A stretch of 64,000 nt of DNA from the NCBI GenBank assembly GCA_003427395.1, contig BFEA01000435.1:354281-418280 (forward strand). Reading direction: 5' to 3'. The stretch comes from Chara braunii. Its lineage: Eukaryota; Streptophyta; Charophyceae; Charales; Characeae. The notes under the pieces were generated by a model. The model had not been told where the DNA came from. It searched no databases and was given only the letters and a program-made list of their open reading frames with translations. This document shows positions 11,651 to 22,958 of the stretch, one piece after another. A program made the translations under genes and the position numbers. Positions within the stretch are counted from its first letter, which is position 1, and every line of letters starts with the position of its first letter.

Positions 11651-11739
11651 CTGCAAAACAACGGAGCAAACTGTAAGCACGAATACTAAAGAATAAAGTT
11701 CAAACTCCACCCCCCCTCCCACCCCCACCCTCCCCATAC
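11651..11739 (-). other. Candidate 89-bp intron
   Basis: On the minus strand this starts GTATGG and ends TTGTTTTGCAG, with a pyrimidine-rich 3' end. In copy 2 the equivalent acceptor region is near 38890. Splicing would lead into a frame that stops after about seven codons in this copy, so the model is only plausible. Confidence 0.4.
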
Positions 11740-12076
11740 CCGATTCTTGGTGCAGCATCTGAACAGAGCGAGCTCGTCTGTAGGCGATTATAGTCCCGGC
11801 AACCGAATTGGCGCACTTGGAAGGCACAATTTGGCAGTCAGGTGGCAAGAACGATGAGACAAACCGCGATATGCGGAGTGTGTCGACATCCGAGTTTGGT
11901 AGAGACCGGAATCCTGTGAATGCAATAATTGCATGTGGCGAAGGGCACCCAAATTTTTCTTGCATCGACTCTGGCGTTACTAATTGCGCCGACAGGAAAC
12001 GGAGACACCCTTCCCCCTTCTGCTTTTTATACTTGTATAGTTGGACGTTGAAGTCCATAGGAGCTGTCAAAGTCAA
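11740..12076 (-). pseudogene. Possible first exon of the transposon gene, unknown product
   Basis: An ORF starting near 12076 reads for 112 codons to the candidate splice donor. It includes 'CPSPHAIIAFTGFRSLPN' and 'DVDTLRISRFVSSFLPPDC'. I recognise no domain, and no counterpart was identified at copy 2, which diverges here. It may be a 5' exon of the transposase gene or a separate small ORF. Confidence 0.35.
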
Positions 12077-12720
12077 ACCCCTTGACCTTTTTTAAGGCCT
12101 CCGTAGATGGAACTCAGCTGCCACAAAAGGCCTTGGCCCACCCACCCGTTACTCCCGCAGGTTGCTGGAGAGGGTAGGTCCCGTAACCGTCTTGGCGGTT
12201 GTCTAGCGTCGAGAGGTAAGTCCCTCAAGGCGCTTGTCAGCCGGCACTTGAGTGTCGAATGAGACCCTCGACGATGTCGAGGGCCACGCGAGTATGGAGA
12301 GCATATAACATGCCATCCCTTCGACTGCTTGCGAACTCATGCATGGGTAGTCGTTATGAGGAAGCCTGTGTCCGGCCTACAATTATAGATGTTTACCTCG
12401 CACTGCATGTAAGTGGTAGGTGACATTTGGTTATGGGTCCAACATCCCACGGGCCAGGCGTGAATCTTTGTTGTTTATTTATCGACCCATTTATTTCGTC
12501 GTTGATTGACGTACTTCCAGGAGGATGTGTCCTATTATGAGTAAGACGTGCACAAGGAGCGGTCCGACTGTCGCGGAATCCAGAAGTCCGCCGGGAGCGG
12601 AACTTGGGAGAAATCGAATCGACGGCGAACCGGTCATGAATCGGTCGCTGTGAACTGACTGTCGGCCAATCGTGATCAGGAATGCAAGGCAATAAGAGGT
12701 AGGAGGCTAGAGAAAACATG
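12077..12720. other. Non-coding stretch with small palindromes
   Basis: No gene seen. A perfect hairpin with 8-bp arms CCCTCGAC/GTCGAGGG lies at 12265-12283. The first copy of the dispersed 24-bp motif lies at 12583-12606. Confidence 0.6.
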
Positions 12721-15700
12721 GCTTAATGACCCTTAGGCGACCCCCACAAACCCCTACTAACCGCACATCGATCAGGCTGTGTGCTGGAACTCTAAGCCTT
12801 TGCAGCCCGCGCGGCTTCGACACTGAAGCGCCTTCGCACGCGGACGACAATAACGATTGCCACTATCAGCAACCCCCATATACCCCAGTCACGGCAACAC
12901 ACACGGCGAGCTTGACTGCGCACCCATAGCTCTCCGACAACGAAAACATACGTGATGGACCAGGCTGTGGAAAGAGACGGTTAGCATCACCCGGAACTCG
13001 AAAGCTCGCCGTGATCCGAACTTGGCGGTTTCTTATGGCGCCGAGAATGTTTCCACGCTCTCCCGCAGTCAGAAGAAAGGCTAGTCGCGGGTGCAACACT
13101 TCACAAATCGTCGGAGCGCTGCCCCCAATCGACCCTGTCAACACCGATTCTCCCTATCGACAAAACGAGCCCGTGCAGTGTCAGAGTCACCCCGACAAAC
13201 CCGGATCCGTGTAATTGACAAGGCGATCTCCGAAATTGGCGGTTGCAGTAGTGGCAAGGAACCGGTTCACGAAGTTGGCGATCGCAAAGTCCGCCAGGAT
13301 CCGAACTTGGCGGTTGCAGGAGTGGCGAGGAACCGGTTTCAGCGTGGCACGTTGAAGATTTGGAGGGTCAACGAGTGCATACAAGGAACGGTATATGCGG
13401 GCGTATCGAATAAAGGCTCTGCCGCACTCGAATGTCCGCTGGACGAGATCACACACAGAAGAAAGGGCAGTGGTGGATGCAGTACTTTAGAAATTGGCGC
13501 TGCAGGACGCCCAATTGACCCCAGTTAACATCGATTTCCCGCATCTTGAAAGCAAGCTCGTCCGGTGTTTCAGTCACACCTACGATTTGAACAGCTCGTG
13601 GAACTCACACATCTCTGCGGCGTGGACAAGAAAAATGTAGCCGTGGCTGATTGACCCCCCATGCAACCCCTACAAACCCTGAGTGGCCAAGGCTACCCCC
13701 AATTCACGCGCTGGCGACGTCGACGTCTGACAGCGCGAACCGAAAAGCTCGCCGGAACACTAGCGTGCCAGCGACAAGTCTCCACGCATCGCGACGGTTA
13801 AACCCCCTGGAGGGCAACGAAGATCGACGGCAGACCGAGAACGGACCCGGCCTCTGCCACCGACGGCGAACCCCCTTAAACCCCTATAAGGGCAACTCAC
13901 ATGGCGTGTAATTTTGAGCACCCACAGTACTCTCGCGAGCACTTCTGCATACGAAAAGGTCTCTGACAATGCAAAGACATGCGAAAGGCAAGGCCGTTCA
14001 ATAGTGTGCTTTGATATAGGCGGAACCTCAAAGTGCGCCAGGATCCGAACTTAGCGGTTGCAGGAGTGGCGAGGAACCGTTTTGGCGGTTGAATAGTGCG
14101 CTTAGATTAGGGCGGAACCTCAAAGTCCACCGGGATCCGACCTTGGCGGTTGCAGGAGTGGCGAGGAACCTTTTTTTCGGCGGCCCGTCGATGAGTGGAA
14201 GGGAGAGTCATAGGCTGCGCACAAGGAACAGTATGCGAGGGTGTATCAAATAAAGGCTCTGCCGCTCTCGAGTGTCCGTGGAACGAGAGCACACACTGAA
14301 GTAAGGGCAGTGGTGGATGCAGCACTTAACAGTCTGGTGCAGAAGGACCCCACAAATGACCCCTGTTAACACCGATTCTCCCCATCGTCCGATGTTGCAC
14401 TCACAGCTACCAGTAGCACAGCTAGTGGAACTCGCACATCTCCGCGGTGGGGACAAAAAAAAACTGTAGCCTTTGCTGAAGACCCCCCTGCAACCCCTAC
14501 AAACCCCTGTGCGTGTAGTCGCGACGGCGATCCCCAATTTGAGCGCTGGAAACGTCGACGTGTGACTGCGCGAAACGAAAAGCACGCCGAAACAGGAGCA
14601 TGTCAGCGACAACACTCCATGCATCGCGACGGTTAAACCCTTTGGAGGGCAACGAAGATCGACGGCAGACTGAGAACGGAACCGGCCTCTGTCACTGGCG
14701 ACAACCCCCATAAACCCCTAAAAGCGCTTTTCGCAAGCCCGCAGCACTCTCGCGAGCACTCCTGCACACCAAAAGGTTTCTGACAATCAGATGATATTCG
14801 ACAGGCCAAGCCGTTGAAAAGTGTGGTTAGATTTAGGCGGAACCTCAAAGCCCGCCGTGATCCGAACGTGGCAGTTGCAGGTGTGGTGGGAAACCGTTGT
14901 CTGCGCCGCACGTCGGATCGTGGAGGGGAGGGTCAGCGGGTGCACACAAGGAACGGTGTGTGCGGGCGTATCATATAGAGGCTATACCGTCCTCGAGTGT
15001 CCGTGTAACGGGAGCACGGACAAAAGAAAGGGTCGTTTTTGATGTAGCGCTTTACGACTCGGCGCAGCAGGACCCCCAATTGACCGCTGTTAACACCGAC
15101 TCTCCCCATCGCCACACAAGCATGTCGTACAGTGTTTCACTCACAGCAACCAGTACAACAGCTCGCGGAACTTGCACCTCTCAACGGCGTGGACACAAAA
15201 AATGCAGCCGTGGGAGAAAGACCCCCCTGCAACCCCTACAAAATCGGGTTCGTGAAGGCGACCCCCATTTCGCGCGCTGGAAATATCGACGTGTGACAAC
15301 GTGAACCGAAAAGCACGCCGAAACACGAGCATGTAAGCGGGCGCACACAAGCTTGGACGGCAGACAGAGAACAGACCCGGCCTCTGCTACCGACGGAAAC
15401 CCCCATAAACCCCCATAAACCCCTATAAGGGCAATCATGTAAGCGGGCACACACAAGCTTGGACGGTAGACAGAGAACGGACACGGCCTCTGCTATGGAC
15501 GGCAACCCCCATAAACCCCTAGAAGGGCAATTCGCAAGGCGATTAATTTTGAATACCCTCAGTACTCTCGCGAGCGCTTCGGCATACCGAAAGGTCTCTG
15601 ACAATGCAAACCAACGTGACAGGCCAGACCGTTGAATAGTGTGGTCAGATTCAGCCGGAAACTAAAATCCCGCCGGGATCCGAACTTGGCGTCAGTAGGA

Positions 15701-16213
15701 GTGGCGGGGAACCGGTTTCTGCGCTGCACGTCGCAAATTGGGAGGGAGGTCAGCGGCCGCACACGAGCTGTTGCTCAACCCCCTTTAAACCCTCATAAGG
15801 CAATTCTCAAGGCTGGCACTTTTGCGCACCGAACGGTATCCGGCAACCAAACACATGCGAAAGCACGGGGCGTTGGTAAGGGCGGTAAAATAAACGGCGA
15901 ACGTCGAAGTCCGCTCGAATCCGAACTTGACAAAAAGACACTGTTTTGTTTTTGCTGTGGGCGCTGCTATTTTTTTGCATTTATGCGGCGACACCATGCC
16001 AAGGCCCGTCAGTTGGGACCCAGAAAAATGCAATGTAGCCAATACCCCCATAAGACCCCTACAAACCGTTGGAACAACGCACATTGGCAGGAAGCGTGTG
16101 ATTTCAGCGATGCGGTCAGAACAGCGCACGTCGAAAGGAACACGAAAAGAATCACCTAAGCAGCTCGTGGCTTGGCAAGCGCCAAACCGCAAGTCTGCCG
16201 GGATCCGAACTTC
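12583..16213 (+). repeat. Dispersed 24-bp palindromic motif, cluster A
   Basis: Nine copies, all plus orientation, at about 12583, 13001, 13286, 14030, 14122, 14847, 15664, 15906 and 16190. Typical form: left arm GAAGTCCG, spacer CCGGGATC, right arm CGAACTTG, often followed by GCGGTTGCAGGAGTGGCGAGG. Arms are imperfect here, usually with one C/A mismatch. Confidence 0.85.
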
Positions 16214-16300
16214 GTGCTGCCGCCCTCAAGGCGCTGGCGGACGCCGTTGCAACAGGAAGCGCGAAACCAATAACCGCCAACCAAAAAACGGCAATGGTGG
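12720..16300. repeat. GC-rich tandem units of about 0.74-0.82 kb
   Basis: A block starting 'GACCCCCCTGCAACCCCTAC' recurs at about 13663, 14483 and 15221, with a diverged start near 12728. Each unit continues with 'GACGTCGACGTGTGAC', a 'GGAGGGCAACGAAGATCGAC' part, 'CCCATAAACCCCTA' parts, 'CAGTACTCTCGCGAGC' and one or more 24-bp motifs. Spacings are 820 and 738 bp. Open frames here are short and not conserved between units, so I call none of them genes. Confidence 0.75.
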
Positions 16301-17600
16301 GTAGGAATACCTTGCGAAAAGGGAAGTCCGGATACGGGCGAATTACAACAATGAAGCGGTGTGTTCTCACGGGCCTTGTTCGTTGTTCAACGAGGTCATC
16401 GCCACGAAACACGCGGCGCACACAGCGAAGAAACACCGTGAACGCTTCAGCGAGCGGTGGCGTCGTGCTCCACGGTGTGCACGCAGCGTGTTCATTGTTT
16501 GCTCGGGAGCTCACAGTCCTGGCGTTGGTCGTACGCAATGCTCCATGGCATCGCTCACGACCAGCGCCAGGAGCGAGCGCTGATCATCCCCCGACTCTCG
16601 GATGGATGATGTGCACGTCATGTGTGCGCACATACGTGGCTTTGAGCGTGCACAATGCGGTGGCGCATCGTGCACGACCGACGCCAAGAGCGCGCGCTGA
16701 TCATCCACGTGCTTTCGGATGGAGACGACACCAGCTCTCCCGGGATTAACGCCGTAGAGCGCGCGCTGATCATCCACGTGCTTTCGTGGAGAGCGGCACG
16801 TGGACGATCGACATCCTCCGCTCGATGGCCAAAGCGCGTTGGACAGGGTTGTTGATTATTCCTATTATTGCCGAAGTGAACATCATGTGGATGCCGAAGA
16901 AAAGCAACGTGAAGGAGTCACTCGTCTCGTAGATCGAGAGGAACGAACGATTGAGAAGGAAACAAAGAAACCTTGTGCCCCATTGCCAACCCCGGCGATC
17001 AACATGTGGTTGATCGCGACGAACGAACGAGTGAGAAGAAAAGAAAAGAAAGAAACCATGTGCCCCAATGCCAACCCCAACCACAGCAGGAATGAAGTGG
17101 ACGATGGCGACGAAAAAACGACTGAGAAGAATAGTAAACACAAACATCATGTGCTCGAGTGTCATCGATAGCCGTTCCCAATACACATGCGACACGCGTC
17201 GCGCAACGGCGGCTGTCATGCGCCAGCAGCAATGTGCCCCAATGCCAGTGACGACAGTTGTCGTCAACGGCCTCGACGTGGGTAGGAAGAACACCGCTGT
17301 ACCCTGAAGAGATGGCGCAACTCTTTGACGAGGGCGAAGCGTAGACGATGGCGACCACGTGTCGACGCGGAACGCGAAGACGGGGTGTCGAAACTCCGAC
17401 AACTGGAGCGCACGAGCAGTCAAAAGGACGGTAATCACGCAACGGCGAGAGGAGACAAACGCTTTACCATGAAGGACGGGAGCAGCTCGTCGGCGAGGGC
17501 GAAGCGCAGCCAATGGCGGACACGCGCTGATTCAGAACGCAAGGACAGGGTGTCCTATCTCCGAAAGCTGGAGTAGATGAGCAGACGGGAGGACGAGACT
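16300..17600. repeat. GC-rich minisatellite-like region
   Basis: Three copies of GCGCGCTGATCATCC lie near 16573, 16693 and 16760. Three decayed copies of a roughly 100-bp unit ('GAACGAACGA..GAGAAG' and 'CATGTGCCCCAATGCC') span about 16930-17160. A pair of about 130-bp units starts near 17335 and 17490 ('GACGAGGGCGAAGCG' and 'GGGTGTC...CTCCGA'). The long ORFs on both strands follow from the base composition. Confidence 0.6.
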
Positions 17601-17823
17601 AAGGTGGACATCTGGAAACACATGGCGCGACTGCGAGGCAGCGAAGGCGATGGCCGATGTCGCAGAGGTCACGCCGCGTTCGAATGCGCTCGTGGGCGGG
17701 AGATGCGAATGGGCTGCACCAAACCCAAGGTAGCTGTTCACTGGCATCCAAATCCCTCCTCTGACTGCCGTGGGACCGCACGGAAAGACCATCCCGCCGT
17801 GATTTTGGACGACGAACGTCGAC

Positions 17824-18071
17824 CGTCCGATCTGCAAATCGGACGGCCAGACGGCGACTTCGCTGTTTAGGCTAGTGCAACCACCGCCGCCACCAACCCC
17901 CAAAAAAGAACCCCCCCCCCCCCCCCCTTTTCCTGTCACGCGGCTTGAAACCGCCCCCCCGACAATTCCATGACGTCCGCACCGGGCCCTTCTTTTCATG
18001 ACGTCCGCACAGGGCCCTTTTTTTCATGACGTCCGCACAGGGCCCTTTTTTCATTACATTCGCACCGGCCC
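17824..18071. repeat. Hairpin, poly-C tract and 28-bp tandem repeat
   Basis: 17824-17845 is a hairpin with arms CGTCCGAT/ATCGGACG. A run of about 18 C follows at 17910-17927. Four tandem units of 27-28 bp then start at 17969, 17997, 18025 and 18052, reading CATGACGTCCGCACAGGGCC plus a T-rich tail. Confidence 0.88.
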
Positions 18072-20330
18072 CCTCTCGCGTGGATTTCGACGTCGCACCA
18101 CCGCACGATGCGTGAATCCGACGGTCGTGTGGCGACCCACGGACCGTTTGCGCGCAATGCCGAGCAGGATTATGCGTGGGGGCCTAAAATCCTCGCGCGT
18201 ACAAATTCGAGCGGCGCCCGTGGGAATCAGGCCGTATTCTGAGCTTTTGCTGGGGTGATGCTGCCAGACGGACGTCTCACACTGGCATTGCCATCAACAC
18301 CAGCGCCCCTTACAGGCGGAGCGCCATAGCTTGCAAGCAGCACGAGGCAAACCTCCGTCGCACCAACGCACCTCGTCCGCCTTTACCTTCCGCGTTGCGT
18401 TCCACGTCACCTTCCGCGTCGCACCACACTCGTTGTCGACCTTCCACGTGTCTGTCCACGCCATATTCCTCGCGGATCGCTTTATCGTCCACCTATCACG
18501 TCGACCTGCTCGAGTGGACATCCGCCTGTGCACGTCGACCTGCTTGCGTATTCGTCCATTGTCGACGGGTTCATCCGGTGAAATGGCACGTGTCCGTTTC
18601 GATTCGATCGCTCTTCACTCCGTGTGTCTGTGTGTGCGGATGTGTTTATGTAGACTGAACGAGTGTGTGCATTCTCATGTGCGCGTCTCCATGCGAAAGG
18701 TTTTTGTTCGTGGATGCATGACGTGGCATGTATGCAATGCGCGTGTGTCCTACAGGTGCGACCTGCTCCCCACTACCTGTATTGTGAACGAGTGTGTGCA
18801 TTTGCAATGCGCGCATCTCCAGCGGAGTGCCCGTATGTACATGTGCTTAAGTGCGCGAGTGTGTCGTCCTTGCATAGATTCACTTTGCGCAGCTCATCAA
18901 CCGTGCAGGCTGAAGATTCACTCCGATCCTTCTGAAGATTCACTCCGATCTGGGCGATGACTCATTTCGATCTGGCTGATGATTCATTTCGCTGATTGAT
19001 TGCATGCGCGTTTGATCGCTTGCGCAGGTTGACAGAAATCCAAGGATGACACACTCGCGCACTTGGAAATATGGTGGTTTGAACGAGATCGGATGGATGC
19101 TGGGCTAAATGGTTTGGGCTGAAAAAAGGCGAGATCGGATAGATGTTGGGCTAAATGGTTTGGGTTGAATGAAGGGAAGACGGAATCGAGTAAGGAGAAC
19201 GGAGCGCTAATGTATTTGTTTTTCTGCACTCGAACGTTCAGTCAATGAATGTCCACTTCGTCCCCAATCCCGCGCCTCCTCCGTCGTTGTTCAAACAATC
19301 AATCATTGTCCGATTGGAGCACCGGATCGTTCAATCAATCAATGTCCCGTCCTATTGCTGTTAACTTCATCTTAGGCGACTCATTCCCATCTCCCAAAGC
19401 GCGACAATGCAAGTCTGTGTTTGTGTGCAGGATGAGCGAAATCCGAACGAATCTGGTGGACATGGGAAATATTTAGGTGTGACGTTTGATCAATCGACAC
19501 GATGATCAAAATCTAATGAATCCACGCGTGCAACATGATTGCTTTGGTTTATTGAGAGATTCCAATCGACACGATGAGCGAAATCGAATGAACCTACGCC
19601 TGGATAGTTCAATCCACGCGTGGAGCATGATTGAGAGATTTCCATTGATTGAATGGATAACGAAAACGAAAACGGAACTGTAACTCATTTTTTCTTTTTT
19701 CACTCCAATCATAGTTGTTCATCCAATCAATGAATGTCCGATCCGATTGCTGGATCGTTCAATCAATCAATCGGTTGGCTAAGAACGCGTCTCGGTTTTG
19801 CTTATCCTGCCATTCCAACGCTCCAAGAGAAGGGAAGGACTTGCCTTCGATGAAATGAACAGCAATCGACCGATTGCAGGTGATTGCAGCGCAGGGAAGT
19901 TATCCCAATCTCCTGAAATGTGGCAATGTCAGTCTGTGTTTATGTGCAGGATGAGCAAAATCGGAACGAGTTCTCAGCGAGCACATGACAATATGTTGGC
20001 AAGACGGCACGTCCATCGATACGATGAGCGAAATCGGAAGAATGGACTGCTGGTACATGGTTGATTTGATTGAGCGAATGATTTCCATCGATACGATTTG
20101 ATTGATTGGAAGACGAAACGAACAATGAAGAACAAAGCGACACTGTCTTCTTCTTTTCTTTTCTGATCGTTCCATCAACGTATGTCCAATCCCCCCCCCT
20201 CTCCCGCTACACATCCGCCCTGCAGTCGATCAATCGTTGGGAACAGAATGGTGTACAATCGAAACGACAGTTTGGTGGCCAACGAGGGTTCGATCTGATC
20301 GCTGGTTGAACGAAGATCTTGCAGCGGCCG
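18072..20330. repeat. Non-genic DNA, AATC-rich in its second half
   Basis: I see no supportable gene. From about 19230 to 20240 the DNA is rich in AATCAATC and repeats the phrase GATGAGCGAAATCGGAA with variants near 19431, 19573, 19951 and 20022, in units of irregular length. Confidence 0.6.
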
Positions 20331-20336
20331 ATTGAT

Positions 20337-20424
20337 CCTCGTCGGCCATTGAACCTTTGTCGGCCATCGAACCTCGTCGGCCATCGAACCTCGTCGGCCA
20401 TCGAACCTCGTCGGCCATCGAACC
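20337..20424. repeat. 17-bp minisatellite, five copies
   Basis: Unit CCTCGTCGGCCATCGAA, with the last three copies nearly perfect and one copy with an extra base. Minus-strand frames through it give Arg/Trp/Asp-rich repetitive peptides that are not gene evidence. Confidence 0.95.
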
Positions 20425-20589
20425 CTGATATGGATTTGATAAAAAAAAACACCACCCGACGAAGTCTGGATCCCGACGAACTTCCCATTCCCATTCCCCC
20501 TCTCATGAGCCACTCGATTTGCACAGCAACGCAAGCCTGTCCGGTACCGCATGCGCATCAAAGGACCGAAGGCGGTATGGAAAATACTC

Positions 20590-21338
20590 GAAGTTCGCAG
20601 GTATCCGAACTTCTTCTGACGATCGATAGCTAGACATGAGACTTTCAGAGCGTGAAAAGACCGACGACCGTTTGGAAACGCGTCAAGTTCGGGTGCGGGC
20701 GACTTGTGCTGTTGTCTTAATGAGCTGGAATGCGAAGTCCGCCGGAATCCGGACTTCAAGATACTGCGGGACAAGGAGCTCGACAGACCGTGTCTGGCTC
20801 TCTCACGCGCTCTCACGAAGTTATGGACGAGCCCTGTCTGCGGCTCGCCTGGTTGCCCTTGGATTTGAACAATAACCAAGTCCGCCCGTATCCGAACTTC
20901 GAGGGGCTCCGAAATTCAGCCATCGACCACGTTTGCCCGAATCGGAGCTTCGAACGTTGGCCGCGTAGAATACCGTGAAATCGCCTTCTCCTCGGGCCAC
21001 CTTTGAGACTGTGGTCGTCCTTGTGTGCCATGATTCCAGAAAACACGCAGGGACGGTTATTGGCGCAAAAGTCAGGTGCGGATCCAGGTGCACTTCGCAT
21101 TTTCGTATGATGCAGGTTCTTACTTTGGTGTTTCCGGCGGCCCGTTAATTGCATCAAGGACACAAGTTTGGATGCCGGCGGACTACCAATTATCGACCTT
21201 CTTCCAACGAGACTTCGGTTTTCCTCCTGGCAGTGAAATTCAGCAATCGCTTCGCATTCCTACAAACGTGTTGTGGCTGTGAGCTCTCTATCTCCCAGTC
21301 TCTCGCACCTTCTCAAAGTTCGGATCCCGCCGAACTTC
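20590..21338. repeat. Dispersed 24-bp palindromic motif, cluster B
   Basis: Clear copies lie at 20590-20613 (plus; arms GAAGTTCG/CGAACTTC), 20734-20757 (plus; arms GAAGTCCG/CGGACTTC), 20877-20900 (plus), 21162-21185 (minus) and 21315-21338 (minus). A weak copy is near 20930. The first two differ at both partner positions yet keep full arm complementarity. The cluster sits just upstream of the coding fragment at 21669. Confidence 0.9.
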
Positions 21339-21668
21339 GCTTTCCTACAAACACTTCGGTTTGACCGTTCTTCGCATTGCGACCGTGCATTTTCGACCCG
21401 CATCTGTCGATGTTTTTCTGAATTGGCTACGAATAATTTCAATGCACAGAATTCAACTTTCCGTAGCTTCATTTGTGGGGTGTTTACGAATCAGGATGTT
21501 AAACGTGTTTTAGACAGGTGTTGTAGACAGGTGTCGCCAACATCAGGTTTCCGCCTGTCATCCGCCCTGTCATTGGGTCCCCTGTCATTGGGCCGCATTC
21601 CCCTGTGCATGTGCAGTACTTGAAAGCGTGTAGAACCTCTTGAATATAAGGTTACCGACTACGATAAG

Positions 21669-22784
21669 GTGTGGCAAAAGGGAGTGGCCATTTGCCGACT
21701 CCGTTTACGACTGTGTACGTGGCCGTGTGTTTCGTATGATATGTGTCCGTGGTGTGTAGGGTGCATAATGGAAGGGAACTTCTCGACACCACGGATCATG
21801 CATTCGATATTCTCGACACCGGAGACCATGAGTCCCGAGATGCACATGCGCTTGGCAGAATCGTTTCCTCCATGTGCAAATTCCGTGAGGCACTTCAACG
21901 GCGTGACTTCGATCCATGGAGCCACCAGAGAGGACTTCGAAGAGGACCCGTGGATGGCCGTCGTCCCGTGCATGGACAGGCATCTTGACAGTTGGCACGA
22001 TGTCAATTGGGCCGCGATGGAGAGTCGATGCCCTTGGACAAGCCAGTACAAGTTTGCCAACATGTTGGAGTTTGGAGGTCTCATCACGCTGCATGACGCT
22101 GTCCTCGGACACAAGCTCCTGAGCCGTATGCGCAGAACACTGAGTTGCATTAGCCGCCATTTTAGTCGCCTAGAGTGTCACTACGTCACGTCGTCGCCAC
22201 GCACGTGGACAGGCTTGCGAAAACAAGAGTTGTTGGACTGCGCTCGTCACTGCTCGTTCCTGGAGCACTACCCGCTCCGTTGCCCTAGTCTTTCTCCACA
22301 AGCTGTGTCTTACTCTTGTGTGAGGTTGACTGTATTCTGAACCGATTTCGCCAACAAAAGTAGGAAACTTGTCGATGCGGTTGTGCTTGTGTCACGAAAC
22401 GAGGTGGTAATTGAGGGTTCCAAATTCGTCGAAGCGCGCGGGCCAGTCTCTGTAGATGGGTGGCCGGACCTCTCGATAGCAGGGCAGGTCCAAAACTTTT
22501 CATTGTAGCATGAAGTGGAAGAGAAAGTGTCTGACATACGGGACTGTATTGGGAATTCCTTAGCCCGACTTGGAGTTTTCGTTCGGATGGAATACATGTC
22601 CGTCTTTTCGGAGAATGCGTCAGTCAAAGAACCGCAGATCCGTGTTTACGGATCACCAATGAATGCTATGTATGGCTTCGGGTCACGGCCTCGTCCCCGA
22701 GGGACCCCGAATGTAACCAGATCTGGACGGGTTGTCAGACCTCGTGCTCGAGGGAAAAGGAGCGAGAGGTGTGAGAGGCACTAG
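21669..22784 (+). pseudogene. Second gene of the DUF7869-type transposon, copy 3
   Basis: A single plus-strand frame with two stops (TGA 22338-22340, TAG 22506-22508). It aligns in order with the copy at 7403-8419: 'EDFEEDPWMAVVPCMDRHLDSW', 'SQYKFANMLEFGGLI', 'ELLDCA...EHYPLRC', 'LVDAVVLV', 'HEVEEKVSDIRDCIGNSLA' and 'NAMYGFGS'. It lacks about eight residues after the TGA and has a longer basic C-terminal tail ('TRSGRVVRPRARGKRSER'). No transposase core is found next to it. It is flanked on both sides by 24-bp motif clusters. Function unknown. Confidence 0.68.
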
Positions 22785-22958
22785 TTGATAGTAGAAACTA
22801 TATGGCGCACGTGTGGTGCAAAGCCCCAGCTATCCGTCTCAACACGCTTCTGTCTATCCTCCGGCGCCCTGGCTTTCTTGACGCGCAGCTGATTACACTC
22901 AACACGAAAGTGCAGAGCCTTCATCACGCACATCGTGTCTCTCTCCAACACCAGCCCT

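Noticed and set aside
12720-16300. Regularly spaced repeats resembling a CRISPR array.
   Set aside because: Unit length is hundreds of bases, spacing is irregular, the inter-motif DNA is itself repeated, and the genome is eukaryotic.
16770-17513. A 247-codon minus-strand ORF in GC-rich DNA.
   Set aside because: It spans decayed minisatellite units, has no domain, and overlapping frames on both strands are equally long, as expected from base composition.
20230-20524. A repetitive Arg/Trp/Asp-rich minus-strand peptide that looks like a repeat protein.
   Set aside because: It is the translation of a 17-bp minisatellite; the period is not a multiple of three, so the reading changes from unit to unit.
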